A stretch of DNA of 20,979 nt from Streptosporangiaceae bacterium (GCA_030041195.1 JASHOI010000723.1:1-20979); one strand, 5' to 3'; counted from the first letter of the stretch, positions 6,932 to 14,160 are shown. The notes: generated from the letters alone by a model not told the origin. Numbers and translations: made by a program.

Positions 6932-7084
6932 GTGACAGTTGCTCCGTACAACTCACCGGCGCGCTCACGCGAGCGCTTCAGATGTGGCGCGGATTACGCG
7001 CCGGCGCGGGGGGCAGACGCGGCAGGGGGCGAGGCAAAGCGGTGCCGCCAGGCGCCGCTCCGGCAAACAGGAGACACTGCGTGA
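6932..7084 (+). CDS. Possible leaderless 50-residue small ORF ahead of the exporter
   Basis: GTG 6932 opens a 50-codon frame whose TGA overlaps the GTG of the permease gene in a GTGA junction. The frame begins 6 bases after a good -10 element and has no ribosome-binding site, so it could be translated only from a leaderless mRNA. The peptide is Arg- and Ala-rich with no recognisable domain. The permease has its own strong AGGAG, so coupling is not required. It may simply be untranslated 5' leader. Confidence 0.22.
   Translation: MTVAPYNSPARSRERFRCGADYAPARGADAAGGEAKRCRQAPLRQTGDTA
6937..6953. promoter_or_regulatory. Dyad operator 2, probable MarR site
   Basis: AGTTGC at 6937-6942 and ACAACT at 6948-6953 repeat the architecture of operator 1 (6-bp arms, 5-base spacer) with a single mismatch. 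The centres of the two dyads are 44 bp apart, close to four helical turns, so two dimers would lie on the same face of the DNA. This site lies just downstream of the predicted transcription start of the exporter. Confidence 0.65.
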
Positions 7085-8127
7085 GCAACGACAGGCGGCT
7101 GAGCGCGCCGGGCCAGCTGCAGGCTGGTGACGAGTTCTCGGAGTCCGGGCTGATCACGGCCGAGCTGCCGGAAGGGCCGCTGGCCGAGTTCGCGCACGCG
7201 CATGGCCTGCGGGTGGCCGCTGAGCGCCCGCCGATCAGCCGCTACATCAAGGACCTCTGGCTGCGTCGGCATTTCATCATGGCGTTCGCCACCGCGCGCA
7301 ACATCGCCATGTACACCGAGGCCAGGCTCGGCCAGCTGTGGCAGATACTCACCCCGCTGCTCAACGCGGGCGTCTACTTCCTGGTCTTCGGCGTGCTGCT
7401 GCACGTAAGCCGCGGTATCCCCGACTACCTGGGATTCCTGGTTACTGGGGTGTTCGTCTTCAACTTCACCTCGCGGGCGCTCATCGCCCCGTCCACCGTG
7501 GTCACCGAGAGCCTGCCCCTGATCCGGGCGCTGCGCTTCCCCCGCGCCGCGCTCCCGCTCGCCTACGTGATGATCGAGTTCGAGCAGATGGTGCTGTCCA
7601 TGGTGGTGCTGGCCGTCATCCTGGTGTGCACCGGCGAGCCGATCACCTGGTACTGGCTGCTGGCGATCCCGGTGCTGCTGCTGCAGACGATCTTCTGCGT
7701 CGGCGTCGGCCTGATGACGGCGCGGCTGGGGGCGAACGTCAACGACTTCAGCCAGCTCCTGCCGTTCCTGACGCGCACCTTGATGTACATGTCCGGTGTC
7801 CTGTACAACATCAGCACCCTGGACATCTCGCCCAGGTACGTCGCGATCCTGCAGATCAACCCCGCGGCGATCTACATCACGCTGATGCGCGAAGCCATGA
7901 TGGCGACGCAGCGGCAGAGCCAGCCGGGCGCCCAGCCGTACAACGCGCTGAAATGCGCCACCTGGAAGCACTTCAAGGCTTCTCCCTACCTCGACTGGAG
8001 CGCCTACTGCCGCCCGATCACCGACCCAAATCACTACTGGTTCTACGCGATAGCCTGGGCGGTGCTCGCGATGGCGATCGGGTTCTACTTCTTCTGGCGA
8101 GCGGAGGCGCACTATGGACGCGGGTAA
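7081..8127 (+). CDS. ABC-2 type polysaccharide exporter permease (Wzm/TagG-like)
   Basis: This 348-residue membrane protein has a cytoplasmic N-terminal region of about 60 residues. An amphipathic interface helix region (YIKDLWLRRHFIMAFATARN) and about six membrane helices follow. This is the plan of permeases that export lipid-linked O-antigen, teichoic acid or mycobacterial galactan. With its ATPase partner it should flip a polyprenyl-linked glycan across the membrane. The GTG at 7081 has AGGAG at 7069-7073, a strong ribosome site. The gene overlaps the ATPase gene by 14 bases, so the two are co-translated. The substrate cannot be read from sequence; neighbouring glycosyltransferase genes fit a cell-wall glycan. 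Confidence 0.88.
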   Translation: MSNDRRLSAPGQLQAGDEFSESGLITAELPEGPLAEFAHAHGLRVAAERPPISRYIKDLWLRRHFIMAFATARNIAMYTEARLGQLWQILTPLLNAGVYFLVFGVLLHVSRGIPDYLGFLVTGVFVFNFTSRALIAPSTVVTESLPLIRALRFPRAALPLAYVMIEFEQMVLSMVVLAVILVCTGEPITWYWLLAIPVLLLQTIFCVGVGLMTARLGANVNDFSQLLPFLTRTLMYMSGVLYNISTLDISPRYVAILQINPAAIYITLMREAMMATQRQSQPGAQPYNALKCATWKHFKASPYLDWSAYCRPITDPNHYWFYAIAWAVLAMAIGFYFFWRAEAHYGRG

Positions 8128-8935
8128 GCCGATGGTGGTCGTTGACGACCTGCACGTCGTCTACCGCGTGTTCGGCGCGGGCGGCGACAAGGGCACGGCA
8201 GCCACCGCGCTGCTGCGGATCCTGGGCCGCAAGACCCGGGGCTCGATCCGCGAGGTGCACGCGATCCGCGGGGTCTCGTTCGTGGCCTACCGCGGCGACG
8301 CTGTGGGGGTCATCGGCCGGAACGGCTCCGGCAAGAGCACGCTGCTGCGGGCCGTGGCCGGGCTGCTGCCCGCGGAGGCTGGCAACGTCTACACCGATGG
8401 TGAGGCCGCGCTGCTCGGGGTGAACGCCGCGCTGCTCGACGACCTCACCGGCGAGCGCAACGTGGTCCTCGGCTGCCTGGCCATGGGGATGACCAAGAAG
8501 GAGGCCAAGGAAAAGTACCCGGCCATCACGGACTTCTCCGGGGTGGGCGACTTCATCGACCTGCCGATGAAGGCCTACTCCACCGGCATGGGCTCACGGC
8601 TCCGCTTCGCGATCGCGGCCTCCAAGAGCCAGGACATTCTGCTCGTCGACGAGGCGCTGGCCACCGGGGACGCGGAGTTCCGGGTCAAGAGCCACGCGAG
8701 AATCCAGGAGCTGCGCAAGGACGCGGGCACGGTGTTCCTGGTCGCCCACAACCTCGAAGAGGTCGAGCAGACCTGCAACCGGGTGATCTGGATGGAGCGC
8801 GGCAAGATCGTCACCCAGGGCGAGGACGTCATCGAGATCATCGACCGCTACATCGCGGCCTCGGGCGGCACCCCGGTCGAGCGCGACCCGGTAACCGGGA
8901 AGCGCATCCACGCCCGGGTGCCAGCGAAAACCTGA
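8114..8935 (+). CDS. ABC exporter ATP-binding protein (Wzt/TagH-like)
   Basis: The 273-residue ATPase has Walker A GRNGSGKST starting at Gly68, a signature-region motif YSTGMGSRLRFAIA in place of the usual LSGGQ, and Walker B ILLVDEALATGD with Asp179 and Glu180. The switch histidine is in VFLVAHNLEEVE. The YSxGMxxRLxFA form is typical of polysaccharide-exporting ABC ATPases such as Wzt, TagH and the mycobacterial galactan exporter. Wzt proteins that recognise a capped glycan have a large C-terminal carbohydrate-binding domain. This one ends soon after the nucleotide-binding domain, so it should belong to the type needing no cap recognition. Its start lies inside the permease gene. Confidence 0.93.
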   Translation: MDAGKPMVVVDDLHVVYRVFGAGGDKGTAATALLRILGRKTRGSIREVHAIRGVSFVAYRGDAVGVIGRNGSGKSTLLRAVAGLLPAEAGNVYTDGEAALLGVNAALLDDLTGERNVVLGCLAMGMTKKEAKEKYPAITDFSGVGDFIDLPMKAYSTGMGSRLRFAIAASKSQDILLVDEALATGDAEFRVKSHARIQELRKDAGTVFLVAHNLEEVEQTCNRVIWMERGKIVTQGEDVIEIIDRYIAASGGTPVERDPVTGKRIHARVPAKT

Positions 8936-8958
8936 GCCGCGGCCCGGACCTGAGCCCG

Positions 8959-9002
8959 CGCCGGGTCAGACCTGGACCCCCGCCGGGTCAGACCTGGACC
9001 CC
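8959..9002. repeat. Tandem pair of 22-bp hairpin units between convergent genes
   Basis: Two identical 22-bp units occupy 8959-8980 and 8981-9002. Each contains GGGTC, a 7-base loop (AGACCTG) and GACCC, so each can form a 5-bp hairpin (stems at 8963-8967/8975-8979 and 8985-8989/8997-9001). Degenerate relatives flank them on both sides (GGACCTGAGCCCG and CCGAACCTGAACC). The location between the stops of two convergent genes suggests a terminator array. There is no U-tract. Confidence 0.65.
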
Positions 9003-9021
9003 TGTCGGCCCGAACCTGAAC

Positions 9022-10962
9022 CTACCCGACCTTCGCTGCCTTGCCGGTCTTGTCGGCCGGCGCCGCGGCAGCCTCCTCCTGGTCCTCCTTGGCGGCCAGG
9101 CGCAGCTCTAGTCGCATGATCGTGCCGCCGCCCTTGGCCTCCTCGGCCACGACCTCACCGCCCTGCTCCCTGGCGAGCTGACGCACGATGTACAGGCCGA
9201 GGCCGATGCCGCCGAACCGGCGGCGGTCGCCAGCCTCGCCCTGCACGAACCGTTCAAAGATCCGCTCACGGTCGGCGGCCGGGATACCGACCCCCTCGTC
9301 CTCGATCAGAACCTGGATCTTGTCCCCGTCCTTCTTGGCGCGTACGGTCACCGTGCCGCCGTCGGGTGAGTACTTGTAGGCGTTCTCGAGCAGCTCCCCG
9401 ACGATGATGTCGGTCGCGGTCGGGTCGCCGATGGCCTTTGGCAGCTGGTCGGGGACCTCGACCGTGAGCGTGTGCTTGTCGGACAGCGGGCGGAACGCGA
9501 CCGCGGCGCCGCGCAGCAGGCCGCCCAGGTCGAACGGCCCGTTGTTCACCTGCAGCTGGTCAGCGCCGGCCCGGGAGCCGAGCAGCAGCTGCTCCACCAG
9601 CCTGGCCAGTGCGCCCGCCCGGTCGGCGATCGTCTGCACCGCGCTGCGGCGGTCCGCGTCGGTGAGCTTCTCCCACCGGCTGGCGAGCGTGCTCGCGAAC
9701 CCCTGCACCACGGTGATCGGGGTGCGCAGCTCGTGGCTCGTCGTGGCCAGAAACAGGTCCTTGGCCTCCTCGAGCTCCTTGGAAGCCGTGACGTCGCGGA
9801 AGTCCAGGACCTGCTCGTCGCGGCCCTCCAGACCGGTGCACAGCACGTCCAGCCAGCGGCCGCTGTCCAGCTTGTAGGTCAGCTTTGCCCCCGGGTCCGG
9901 CAGCGGGAACGGCGGCGGCTTGCCCCTGGCCCGCTCGGCCGGCACGCCGGTCAGCACGTGCGCGGCCGGGTTCCACTGCCGCACCAGGCCGTCCCCGTCG
10001 AGGACCGCGATACCGTCCGCGCTGGCGTCGATCACCGCGCGCTCGTGCGCCCGCTGCCTGACGACCTCCTCGTAGGCCGTGGCGTTGGACAGCGCCACGC
10101 TGGCATGCCCGGCCAGCAGCTCGAGCAGCTCCAGCTCGACGTGGCCGACCTTCTGCCGTGAGTACAGCGCGTACAGCGCGCCGTACGGGCGGTCCCCCAC
10201 GTGCGAGAGACTCAGCGTGATCGTGTGCAGCCCCGGCAGCGCGGACCAGATGAGGTCGTCGAACCGGCCCGACTCGGCGGTGGCCATCATCACGGTCTTG
10301 CCCGACCGCATCAGCTCGCCGACCGTGCTCGATGCGAGGTCGGCGGTGCGGCCGCGGAGCTTGGCCGGCAGCCCGTCGACGCTGACCAGGCGCAGCCTGT
10401 CCTTCTCGATGAGCACGAACCCGCCCGCGTCCGCCCTGGTGAGCTCCCGGAGACTGGCCGCGATCCGGTCCAGCACGGCGGACAGCTCGAGCTGCGCGTT
10501 CATGTCGGCGACCACGTCGCCGAGCCGGCGCACCACCCGGGCACGCTCGGCCATGTAATGCTTGACCGCCTCGTCGCCCGCGGTCTGGTGGCAGACGCTG
10601 ACCCAGCCGGTCGCCTGGCCCGCGGCGTTGACCAGGGCGCTGGTGTCGATGCGCAGGTCGAGCAAGGCGCCATCCTTGCGCAGCCTGCGGGTGGCGAACG
10701 AGACCTGGCCGCCGCTCGCCACGTGCTCGAGCACCGCGTTGTGCTCGGCCTTCAGCTCCTCCGGGATGAACGCCAGGTCCAGGCCGACAACTTCGGACGC
10801 CTTCCAGCCGAACAGGCGCTCCGCGGCCGGATTCCACAGCGTGATCGTCCGGTCCGCGCCAAAGGCGATGATCGCGTCGGCGGCACACTCGATAACGGCG
10901 CGCGCGGTAGCGTCAATCCGCTCCCGGTCGCGGCCGCTAGTCACCGCCAGCCTAAGGGCCAC
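9022..10962 (-). CDS. Soluble sensor histidine kinase (PAS-GAF-PAS-HisKA-HATPase)
   Basis: The 646-residue protein has a PAS domain (about 20-130, with ITLWNPAAERLFGW), a GAF domain (about 155-300), a second PAS (about 305-395, with VRQWNPAA), HisKA with the phospho-acceptor His410 in SHELRTP, and a GHKL ATPase (about 505-620, with ELLENAYKYSPDGG, EDEGVGIP and FGGIGLGLYI). There is no membrane segment, so it senses a cytoplasmic or diffusible signal. The last 20 residues are a disordered Lys/Ala/Glu-rich tail. No response regulator gene is adjacent, so it is an orphan kinase in this window. The start is GTG 10962, with only a weak purine-rich site; it is divergent from the inhibitor lipoprotein gene. 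Confidence 0.93.
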   Translation of the reverse strand: MALRLAVTSGRDRERIDATARAVIECAADAIIAFGADRTITLWNPAAERLFGWKASEVVGLDLAFIPEELKAEHNAVLEHVASGGQVSFATRRLRKDGALLDLRIDTSALVNAAGQATGWVSVCHQTAGDEAVKHYMAERARVVRRLGDVVADMNAQLELSAVLDRIAASLRELTRADAGGFVLIEKDRLRLVSVDGLPAKLRGRTADLASSTVGELMRSGKTVMMATAESGRFDDLIWSALPGLHTITLSLSHVGDRPYGALYALYSRQKVGHVELELLELLAGHASVALSNATAYEEVVRQRAHERAVIDASADGIAVLDGDGLVRQWNPAAHVLTGVPAERARGKPPPFPLPDPGAKLTYKLDSGRWLDVLCTGLEGRDEQVLDFRDVTASKELEEAKDLFLATTSHELRTPITVVQGFASTLASRWEKLTDADRRSAVQTIADRAGALARLVEQLLLGSRAGADQLQVNNGPFDLGGLLRGAAVAFRPLSDKHTLTVEVPDQLPKAIGDPTATDIIVGELLENAYKYSPDGGTVTVRAKKDGDKIQVLIEDEGVGIPAADRERIFERFVQGEAGDRRRFGGIGLGLYIVRQLAREQGGEVVAEEAKGGGTIMRLELRLAAKEDQEEAAAAPADKTGKAAKVG

Positions 10963-11082
10963 GATTCATGATCCCACCGCTTGGCAATACATGGTCAACG
11001 AAAGCCCGTGAAATGTCGCCGGCAACCCCGCCGTGCGGGAACGCGCTAGGAACCGAGCAACGCGGACGTGCGTCCAATGGGC

Positions 11083-11505
11083 ATGAAGCCAGACTTGCTC
11101 AGGGTCCGGAGCGGTGCCCGCTACCTTCTGATCGCCGCGATCTGCGCGGCCGCGGCCACAGCATGCGGCACCAAGCCGGCACCGTCGGCGGCGCCGCCCC
11201 CGCCCAAGGTGTCGCTCGACATCACCGTGAGCACCACGCCAGGCGCCCCCGCGAAGCACTGGACGCTGAAATGCGACCCGGCAGGCGGCACTCACCCCAA
11301 CCCCGCAGCCGCATGCGCGGTCCTGCTCAAGGCGAAGGACCCGTTCGCGCCGCTGCCCAAGGGCATCATGTGCCCGATGATCAGGGTCGGCACCAAGACC
11401 GCGATCGTCAAGGGAACCTACTTCGGCAAGCAAGTCGACACCACGTTCACCCCCGGCGGCTGCGACCTGGCCCATTGGGAGCAGATCGGGCAAATCTTCA
11501 ACTGA
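11083..11505 (+). CDS. Subtilisin inhibitor-like (SSI, I16 family) secreted or lipid-anchored protein
   Basis: About 140 residues. A basic start (MKPDLLRVRSGAR) and hydrophobic stretch (YLLIAAICAAAATAC) form a signal peptide ending in a Cys, which looks like a weak lipobox. A Pro/Ala linker follows, then a Streptomyces subtilisin-inhibitor fold. All four family cysteines are present, in LKCDPAGGTHPNPAAAC and in MCPM...GGCD. The reactive-site loop reads MCPM-IR, keeping the P1 methionine of classic SSI. These proteins block subtilisin-like proteases outside the cell by tight substrate-like binding. Classic SSI is freely secreted, so a lipoprotein form would stay on the membrane. The start is uncertain among GTG 11068, ATG 11077 and ATG 11083; none has a good ribosome site. 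Confidence 0.85.
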   Translation: MKPDLLRVRSGARYLLIAAICAAAATACGTKPAPSAAPPPPKVSLDITVSTTPGAPAKHWTLKCDPAGGTHPNPAAACAVLLKAKDPFAPLPKGIMCPMIRVGTKTAIVKGTYFGKQVDTTFTPGGCDLAHWEQIGQIFN

Positions 11506-11528
11506 GTGTTCTCCCTCGCCACTCATTT
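11500..11528. terminator. Possible shared terminator hairpin across two stop codons
   Basis: AACTGAGTG at 11500-11508 and CACTCATTT at 11520-11528 pair over 9 positions with one mismatch, around an 11-base loop. The hairpin covers the stops of both convergent genes, which are only 17 bases apart. The outer pairs are A/T-rich, but no real U-tract follows. It could end both transcripts. Confidence 0.35.
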
Positions 11529-12389
11529 GAGCAGGCGGGACATCCGGCGGTCGGCGAGTGGCTTGCCGCCGGTCTGGCAGGTCGGGCAGTACTGCAGCGC
11601 CGAGTCCGCGAACGACACCTCGCGGATCGTGTCACCGCACACCGGGCACGGCTGGCCGGCCCGCCCATGCACCCGCAGCCCCGCCTTCTTCTCCGCTTTC
11701 AGGTCGCTCGCGGCGAGCCCGTCCGACCTGGCGATCGCGTCGCGCAGGGTGCTGATGATCACCGTGTGCAGCTCGGTCACCTCGTCCTTGCTGAGGCTGG
11801 CGGCCAGCCGGAACGGTGACATCTTGGCCGCGTGCAGCACCTCATCCGAGTAGGCGTTGCCGATGCCGGCGATCACCGACTGATCCCGCAGCACGCCCTT
11901 GATCTGGGTCCTGCGCCCGGCGAGGATCGCGGCCAGCGCCTCCGGGGTGAACGCCGGGTCCAGCGGGTCGGGCCCGAGCGACGCGATGCCGGGCACCGCC
12001 ACGGGGTCGGTCACCAGGTACACGGCCAGCCGTTTGCGCGTCCCGGCCTCGGTCAGGTCGAACCCGGCGCCATCGGTGAACCGGAGCCGGAACGCCAGCG
12101 GGCCCTTGCCCGGCCGCGGCGGCTGCTCGGGCAGGCTGTCCCGCCAGCGCAGCCAGCCCGCCCGGGCCAGGTGCACGATCAGGTGGAGCTGCTCGGGCCC
12201 GGTCACCAGATCCAGAAACTTGCCATAACGCTGAGTCCCGGTGATGGTCTGGCCACGCAGCGCGTCCAGCGGCGGATCGTAGGTCTTCAGCACGGAGACC
12301 TCGGCAACGTCCGCCCGGTCGATGACCCGCCCGGCGACCCGTTCCCGCAGGTCGTCGGCGAGGGCCTGCACCTCGGGTAGTTCTGGCAC
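11523..12389 (-). CDS. Fpg/Nei-family DNA glycosylase (formamidopyrimidine-DNA glycosylase type)
   Basis: The 288-residue enzyme starts VPELPEV. After initiator removal this gives the catalytic N-terminal proline (Pro2) and Glu3 that define bifunctional Fpg/Nei base-excision glycosylases. Lys57 is in RYGKFLDL, and the helix-two-turn-helix is IKGVLRDQSVIAGIGNAYSDEVL. The C-terminal zinc finger has Cys248, Cys251, Cys268 and Cys271 with CX2C-X16-CX2C spacing. The hairpin of the finger reads SFADSALQYC, so the arginine used by classic Fpg is replaced. The product therefore belongs to a divergent actinobacterial branch, and its preferred lesion is uncertain. GTG 12389 is fixed as the start by the required PELPE terminus; the open frame upstream is not coding. 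Confidence 0.9.
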   Translation of the reverse strand: MPELPEVQALADDLRERVAGRVIDRADVAEVSVLKTYDPPLDALRGQTITGTQRYGKFLDLVTGPEQLHLIVHLARAGWLRWRDSLPEQPPRPGKGPLAFRLRFTDGAGFDLTEAGTRKRLAVYLVTDPVAVPGIASLGPDPLDPAFTPEALAAILAGRRTQIKGVLRDQSVIAGIGNAYSDEVLHAAKMSPFRLAASLSKDEVTELHTVIISTLRDAIARSDGLAASDLKAEKKAGLRVHGRAGQPCPVCGDTIREVSFADSALQYCPTCQTGGKPLADRRMSRLLK

Positions 12390-12425
12390 GGATTCGATTC
12401 TGCCTGCTCCGCCCCGCTGCTCCGA

Positions 12426-12514
12426 CCGCCCGCCCGCCCCAACAGCGTGGTGGTGCCCACCACCGCGTAACAGCAGCAGCGGGGGTCCCACCACCCTGTT
12501 TGCCGGGCGGGCGG
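12426..12514. repeat. Nested inverted repeats between asnC-type and fpg-type genes
   Basis: CCGCCCGCCC at 12426-12435 (and again at 12430-12439) is complementary to GGGCGGGCGG at 12505-12514. Inside is a second perfect hairpin, GTGGTGG-TGC-CCACCAC, at 12447-12463. The structure fills most of the 130 bases between the stop of the Lrp/AsnC gene and the start of the glycosylase gene on the same strand. It could terminate the first transcript or fold in the 5' leader of the second. Confidence 0.5.
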
Positions 12515-12519
12515 CCGCG

Positions 12520-13041
12520 TCAGCGGGGGGGCGGGGCGGCGCCGGGCAGCGGCAGCGGCAGCGGGCGCGGCGGGACCGGGGATGACTGCACGATCGAGCT
12601 CGTGGTCTGGCCGTACAGCAGGAATTTGTCCAGCACCGCCTCGAACTCGTCGATCGCGGCGGCGTACACGCGCATGATGAAGCAATCCTCACCGGTGATC
12701 CGGTAGCACTCGGTAACCTCGGGGATACTCGCGGCGAGTTCCGCGATCCGCCGCAGCTGCCCGGGACCCGGCCGGACCCGGACGTAGGCCGACACCGGGA
12801 AGCCGAGCGCGGCCGGGTCGAGCTCGAGGCGGTAGCCGGCGATCACGCCGCATCGCTCGAGCCGTTGCACCCGTTCGGTCACCGCGGGCGCCGACAGGCC
12901 AGCGCGCCGACCCAGCTCGGACATCGTGATCCGCGGATTGCCGCCCAGCTCGGCCAGGATCCGCAGGTTGATCGGATCGGCCAGCAAAGATCCTGGGTTT
13001 TCGTCGCGAATAGCCGGTCGTGGCTGACGATTATTAGGCAC
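12520..13041 (-). CDS. Lrp/AsnC-family transcriptional regulator
   Basis: The 173-residue protein begins with an Lrp-type helix-turn-helix: DPINLRILAELGGNPRITMSELGRRAGLSAPAVTERVQRLERCGVI. The RAM effector domain follows (AYVRVRPGPGQ through VTECYRITGEDCFIMRVYAA). Lrp/AsnC proteins form octamers or dimers that sense amino acids and regulate nearby transport or metabolic genes. GTG 13041 is supported by GGAGG (complement of 13047-13051) 5 bases upstream. The last 20 residues are a Pro-rich tail (PPRPLPLPLPGAAPPPR) that is not part of the usual fold. The divergent EamA exporter, only 62 bases away, is the obvious target, which would fit amino-acid efflux. Confidence 0.9.
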   Translation of the reverse strand: MPNNRQPRPAIRDENPGSLLADPINLRILAELGGNPRITMSELGRRAGLSAPAVTERVQRLERCGVIAGYRLELDPAALGFPVSAYVRVRPGPGQLRRIAELAASIPEVTECYRITGEDCFIMRVYAAAIDEFEAVLDKFLLYGQTTSSIVQSSPVPPRPLPLPLPGAAPPPR

Positions 13042-13103
13042 CGGAGCCTCCAGGCCTTCTGCTTGCCCTGTAAGTAACGCTATCGGCCGTCAAGTATCAA
13101 TGT

Positions 13104-14123
13104 ATGACGGCGGCCGGGCAGACGGGAACGGCGGGAGCGCGGAAACAGACGGGCGCGGCACGGCGGACCGAGGCCGACGCGGGCGGCACCGCCCCAGCCG
13201 ACGCGGGCGGCACCGCCCCAGCCGGGGCCGGCGGTGGCGCAGCTACCGGGGCCGGCCGGAAATACCGCCTCCCGCCGCACGCCTACTTTCTGGTCAGCGC
13301 GATCTTCCACTACCTGGGGCCGGCCCTGGCGGTGCTGCTGTTCGCGCAGATCGCGCCGCTCGGCGTCGCCTGGCTGCGGATCGCCAGCGCGGCCGTGGTG
13401 TTCGCGGTGTGGCGGCGCCCGGCCCGGCTGTGGCGGCTGTGGCGGGACAGCACCGCCCGGATCCGGCGGCTGCTCGTCGCGTTCGGGATCGTTCTGGCGG
13501 CGATGAACGCCTGCTTCTACCTGGCGATCGCCCGGCTCCCGCTGGCCACGGTCGGCGCGATGGAGTTCCTCGGCCCGGTCGCGCTGGCCGCGGTCGGGGT
13601 GCGGACCCGCCGTAACGCCGCAGCGCTGGCGCTGGCCGTAGCGGGCGTGGCGCTGCTCAGCGAGGTGAAAATCACCGGGCAGCCGGCTGGCCTGGCCTTC
13701 TCCTTCGCGAACTGCGCGCTGTTCACCCTGTACATCGTCATCGGGCACCGGATCGCCGCGGCGGGCGGCAGCACCGGCATCGACCGGCTGGCCGCCGCGA
13801 TGCTGATCGCCGCGGTCGCGATCAGCCCGGTGGGGATAGCCGCGGCGGCCGTCGCGTTCACCCACCCGCTGCTGCTGGGGGCCGGCTGCGGCGTCGGCAT
13901 CTGCTCGTCGGTGATCCCGTACGTCACCGATCAGCTCGCGATGGCCAGGCTCCCGCGTGCCGCCTTTGCGCTGCTGATGTCGTTGCTGCCGGCCAGCGCG
14001 ACGATCATCGGTGTGATCGTCCTGCACCAGCTGCCGGACCCGGCGGAGATCGCCGGGATCGTTCTGGTCGCGGCCGGCGTCGCGCTGCGGGCCGAGTCCT
14101 CGGGAGCCGGGCCTTCCGGTTAA
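13104..14123 (+). CDS. EamA/DMT-family transporter (RhtA-like exporter)
   Basis: The 339-residue protein has a disordered N-terminal tail of about 50 residues followed by about ten membrane helices in two EamA halves, the standard drug/metabolite transporter plan. Segments such as ATVGAMEFLGPVALAAVGVR and SSVIPYVTDQLAMARLPRAAFALLMSLLPA resemble RhtA-type threonine/homoserine exporters. It should export a small metabolite, perhaps an amino acid, by proton coupling. The divergent Lrp/AsnC gene strengthens the amino-acid guess but does not prove it. ATG 13104 is the first start in frame after the short divergent promoter region; no clear ribosome site precedes it, so a later start within the tail is possible. 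Confidence 0.88.
   Translation: MTAAGQTGTAGARKQTGAARRTEADAGGTAPADAGGTAPAGAGGGAATGAGRKYRLPPHAYFLVSAIFHYLGPALAVLLFAQIAPLGVAWLRIASAAVVFAVWRRPARLWRLWRDSTARIRRLLVAFGIVLAAMNACFYLAIARLPLATVGAMEFLGPVALAAVGVRTRRNAAALALAVAGVALLSEVKITGQPAGLAFSFANCALFTLYIVIGHRIAAAGGSTGIDRLAAAMLIAAVAISPVGIAAAAVAFTHPLLLGAGCGVGICSSVIPYVTDQLAMARLPRAAFALLMSLLPASATIIGVIVLHQLPDPAEIAGIVLVAAGVALRAESSGAGPSG
13176..13223 (+). repeat. 24-bp in-frame tandem repeat in the EamA N-terminus
   Basis: A 24-bp unit starting GACGCGGGCGGCACC occurs perfectly at 13176-13199 and 13200-13223. It encodes DAGGTAPA twice in the disordered cytoplasmic tail. The period is a multiple of three, so gain or loss of a unit keeps the frame. Confidence 0.8.
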
Positions 14124-14160
14124 GGCACCCCGCTGTAGCCAGCCAGTTATGCCGGGTCGT

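Noticed and set aside
10963..11082. Promoters for the divergent kinase and inhibitor genes (TTGACC on the minus strand, TTGGCA at 10981 on the plus strand)
   Set aside because: Reasonable -35 elements are present, but neither has a TANNNT element at 16-18 bases.
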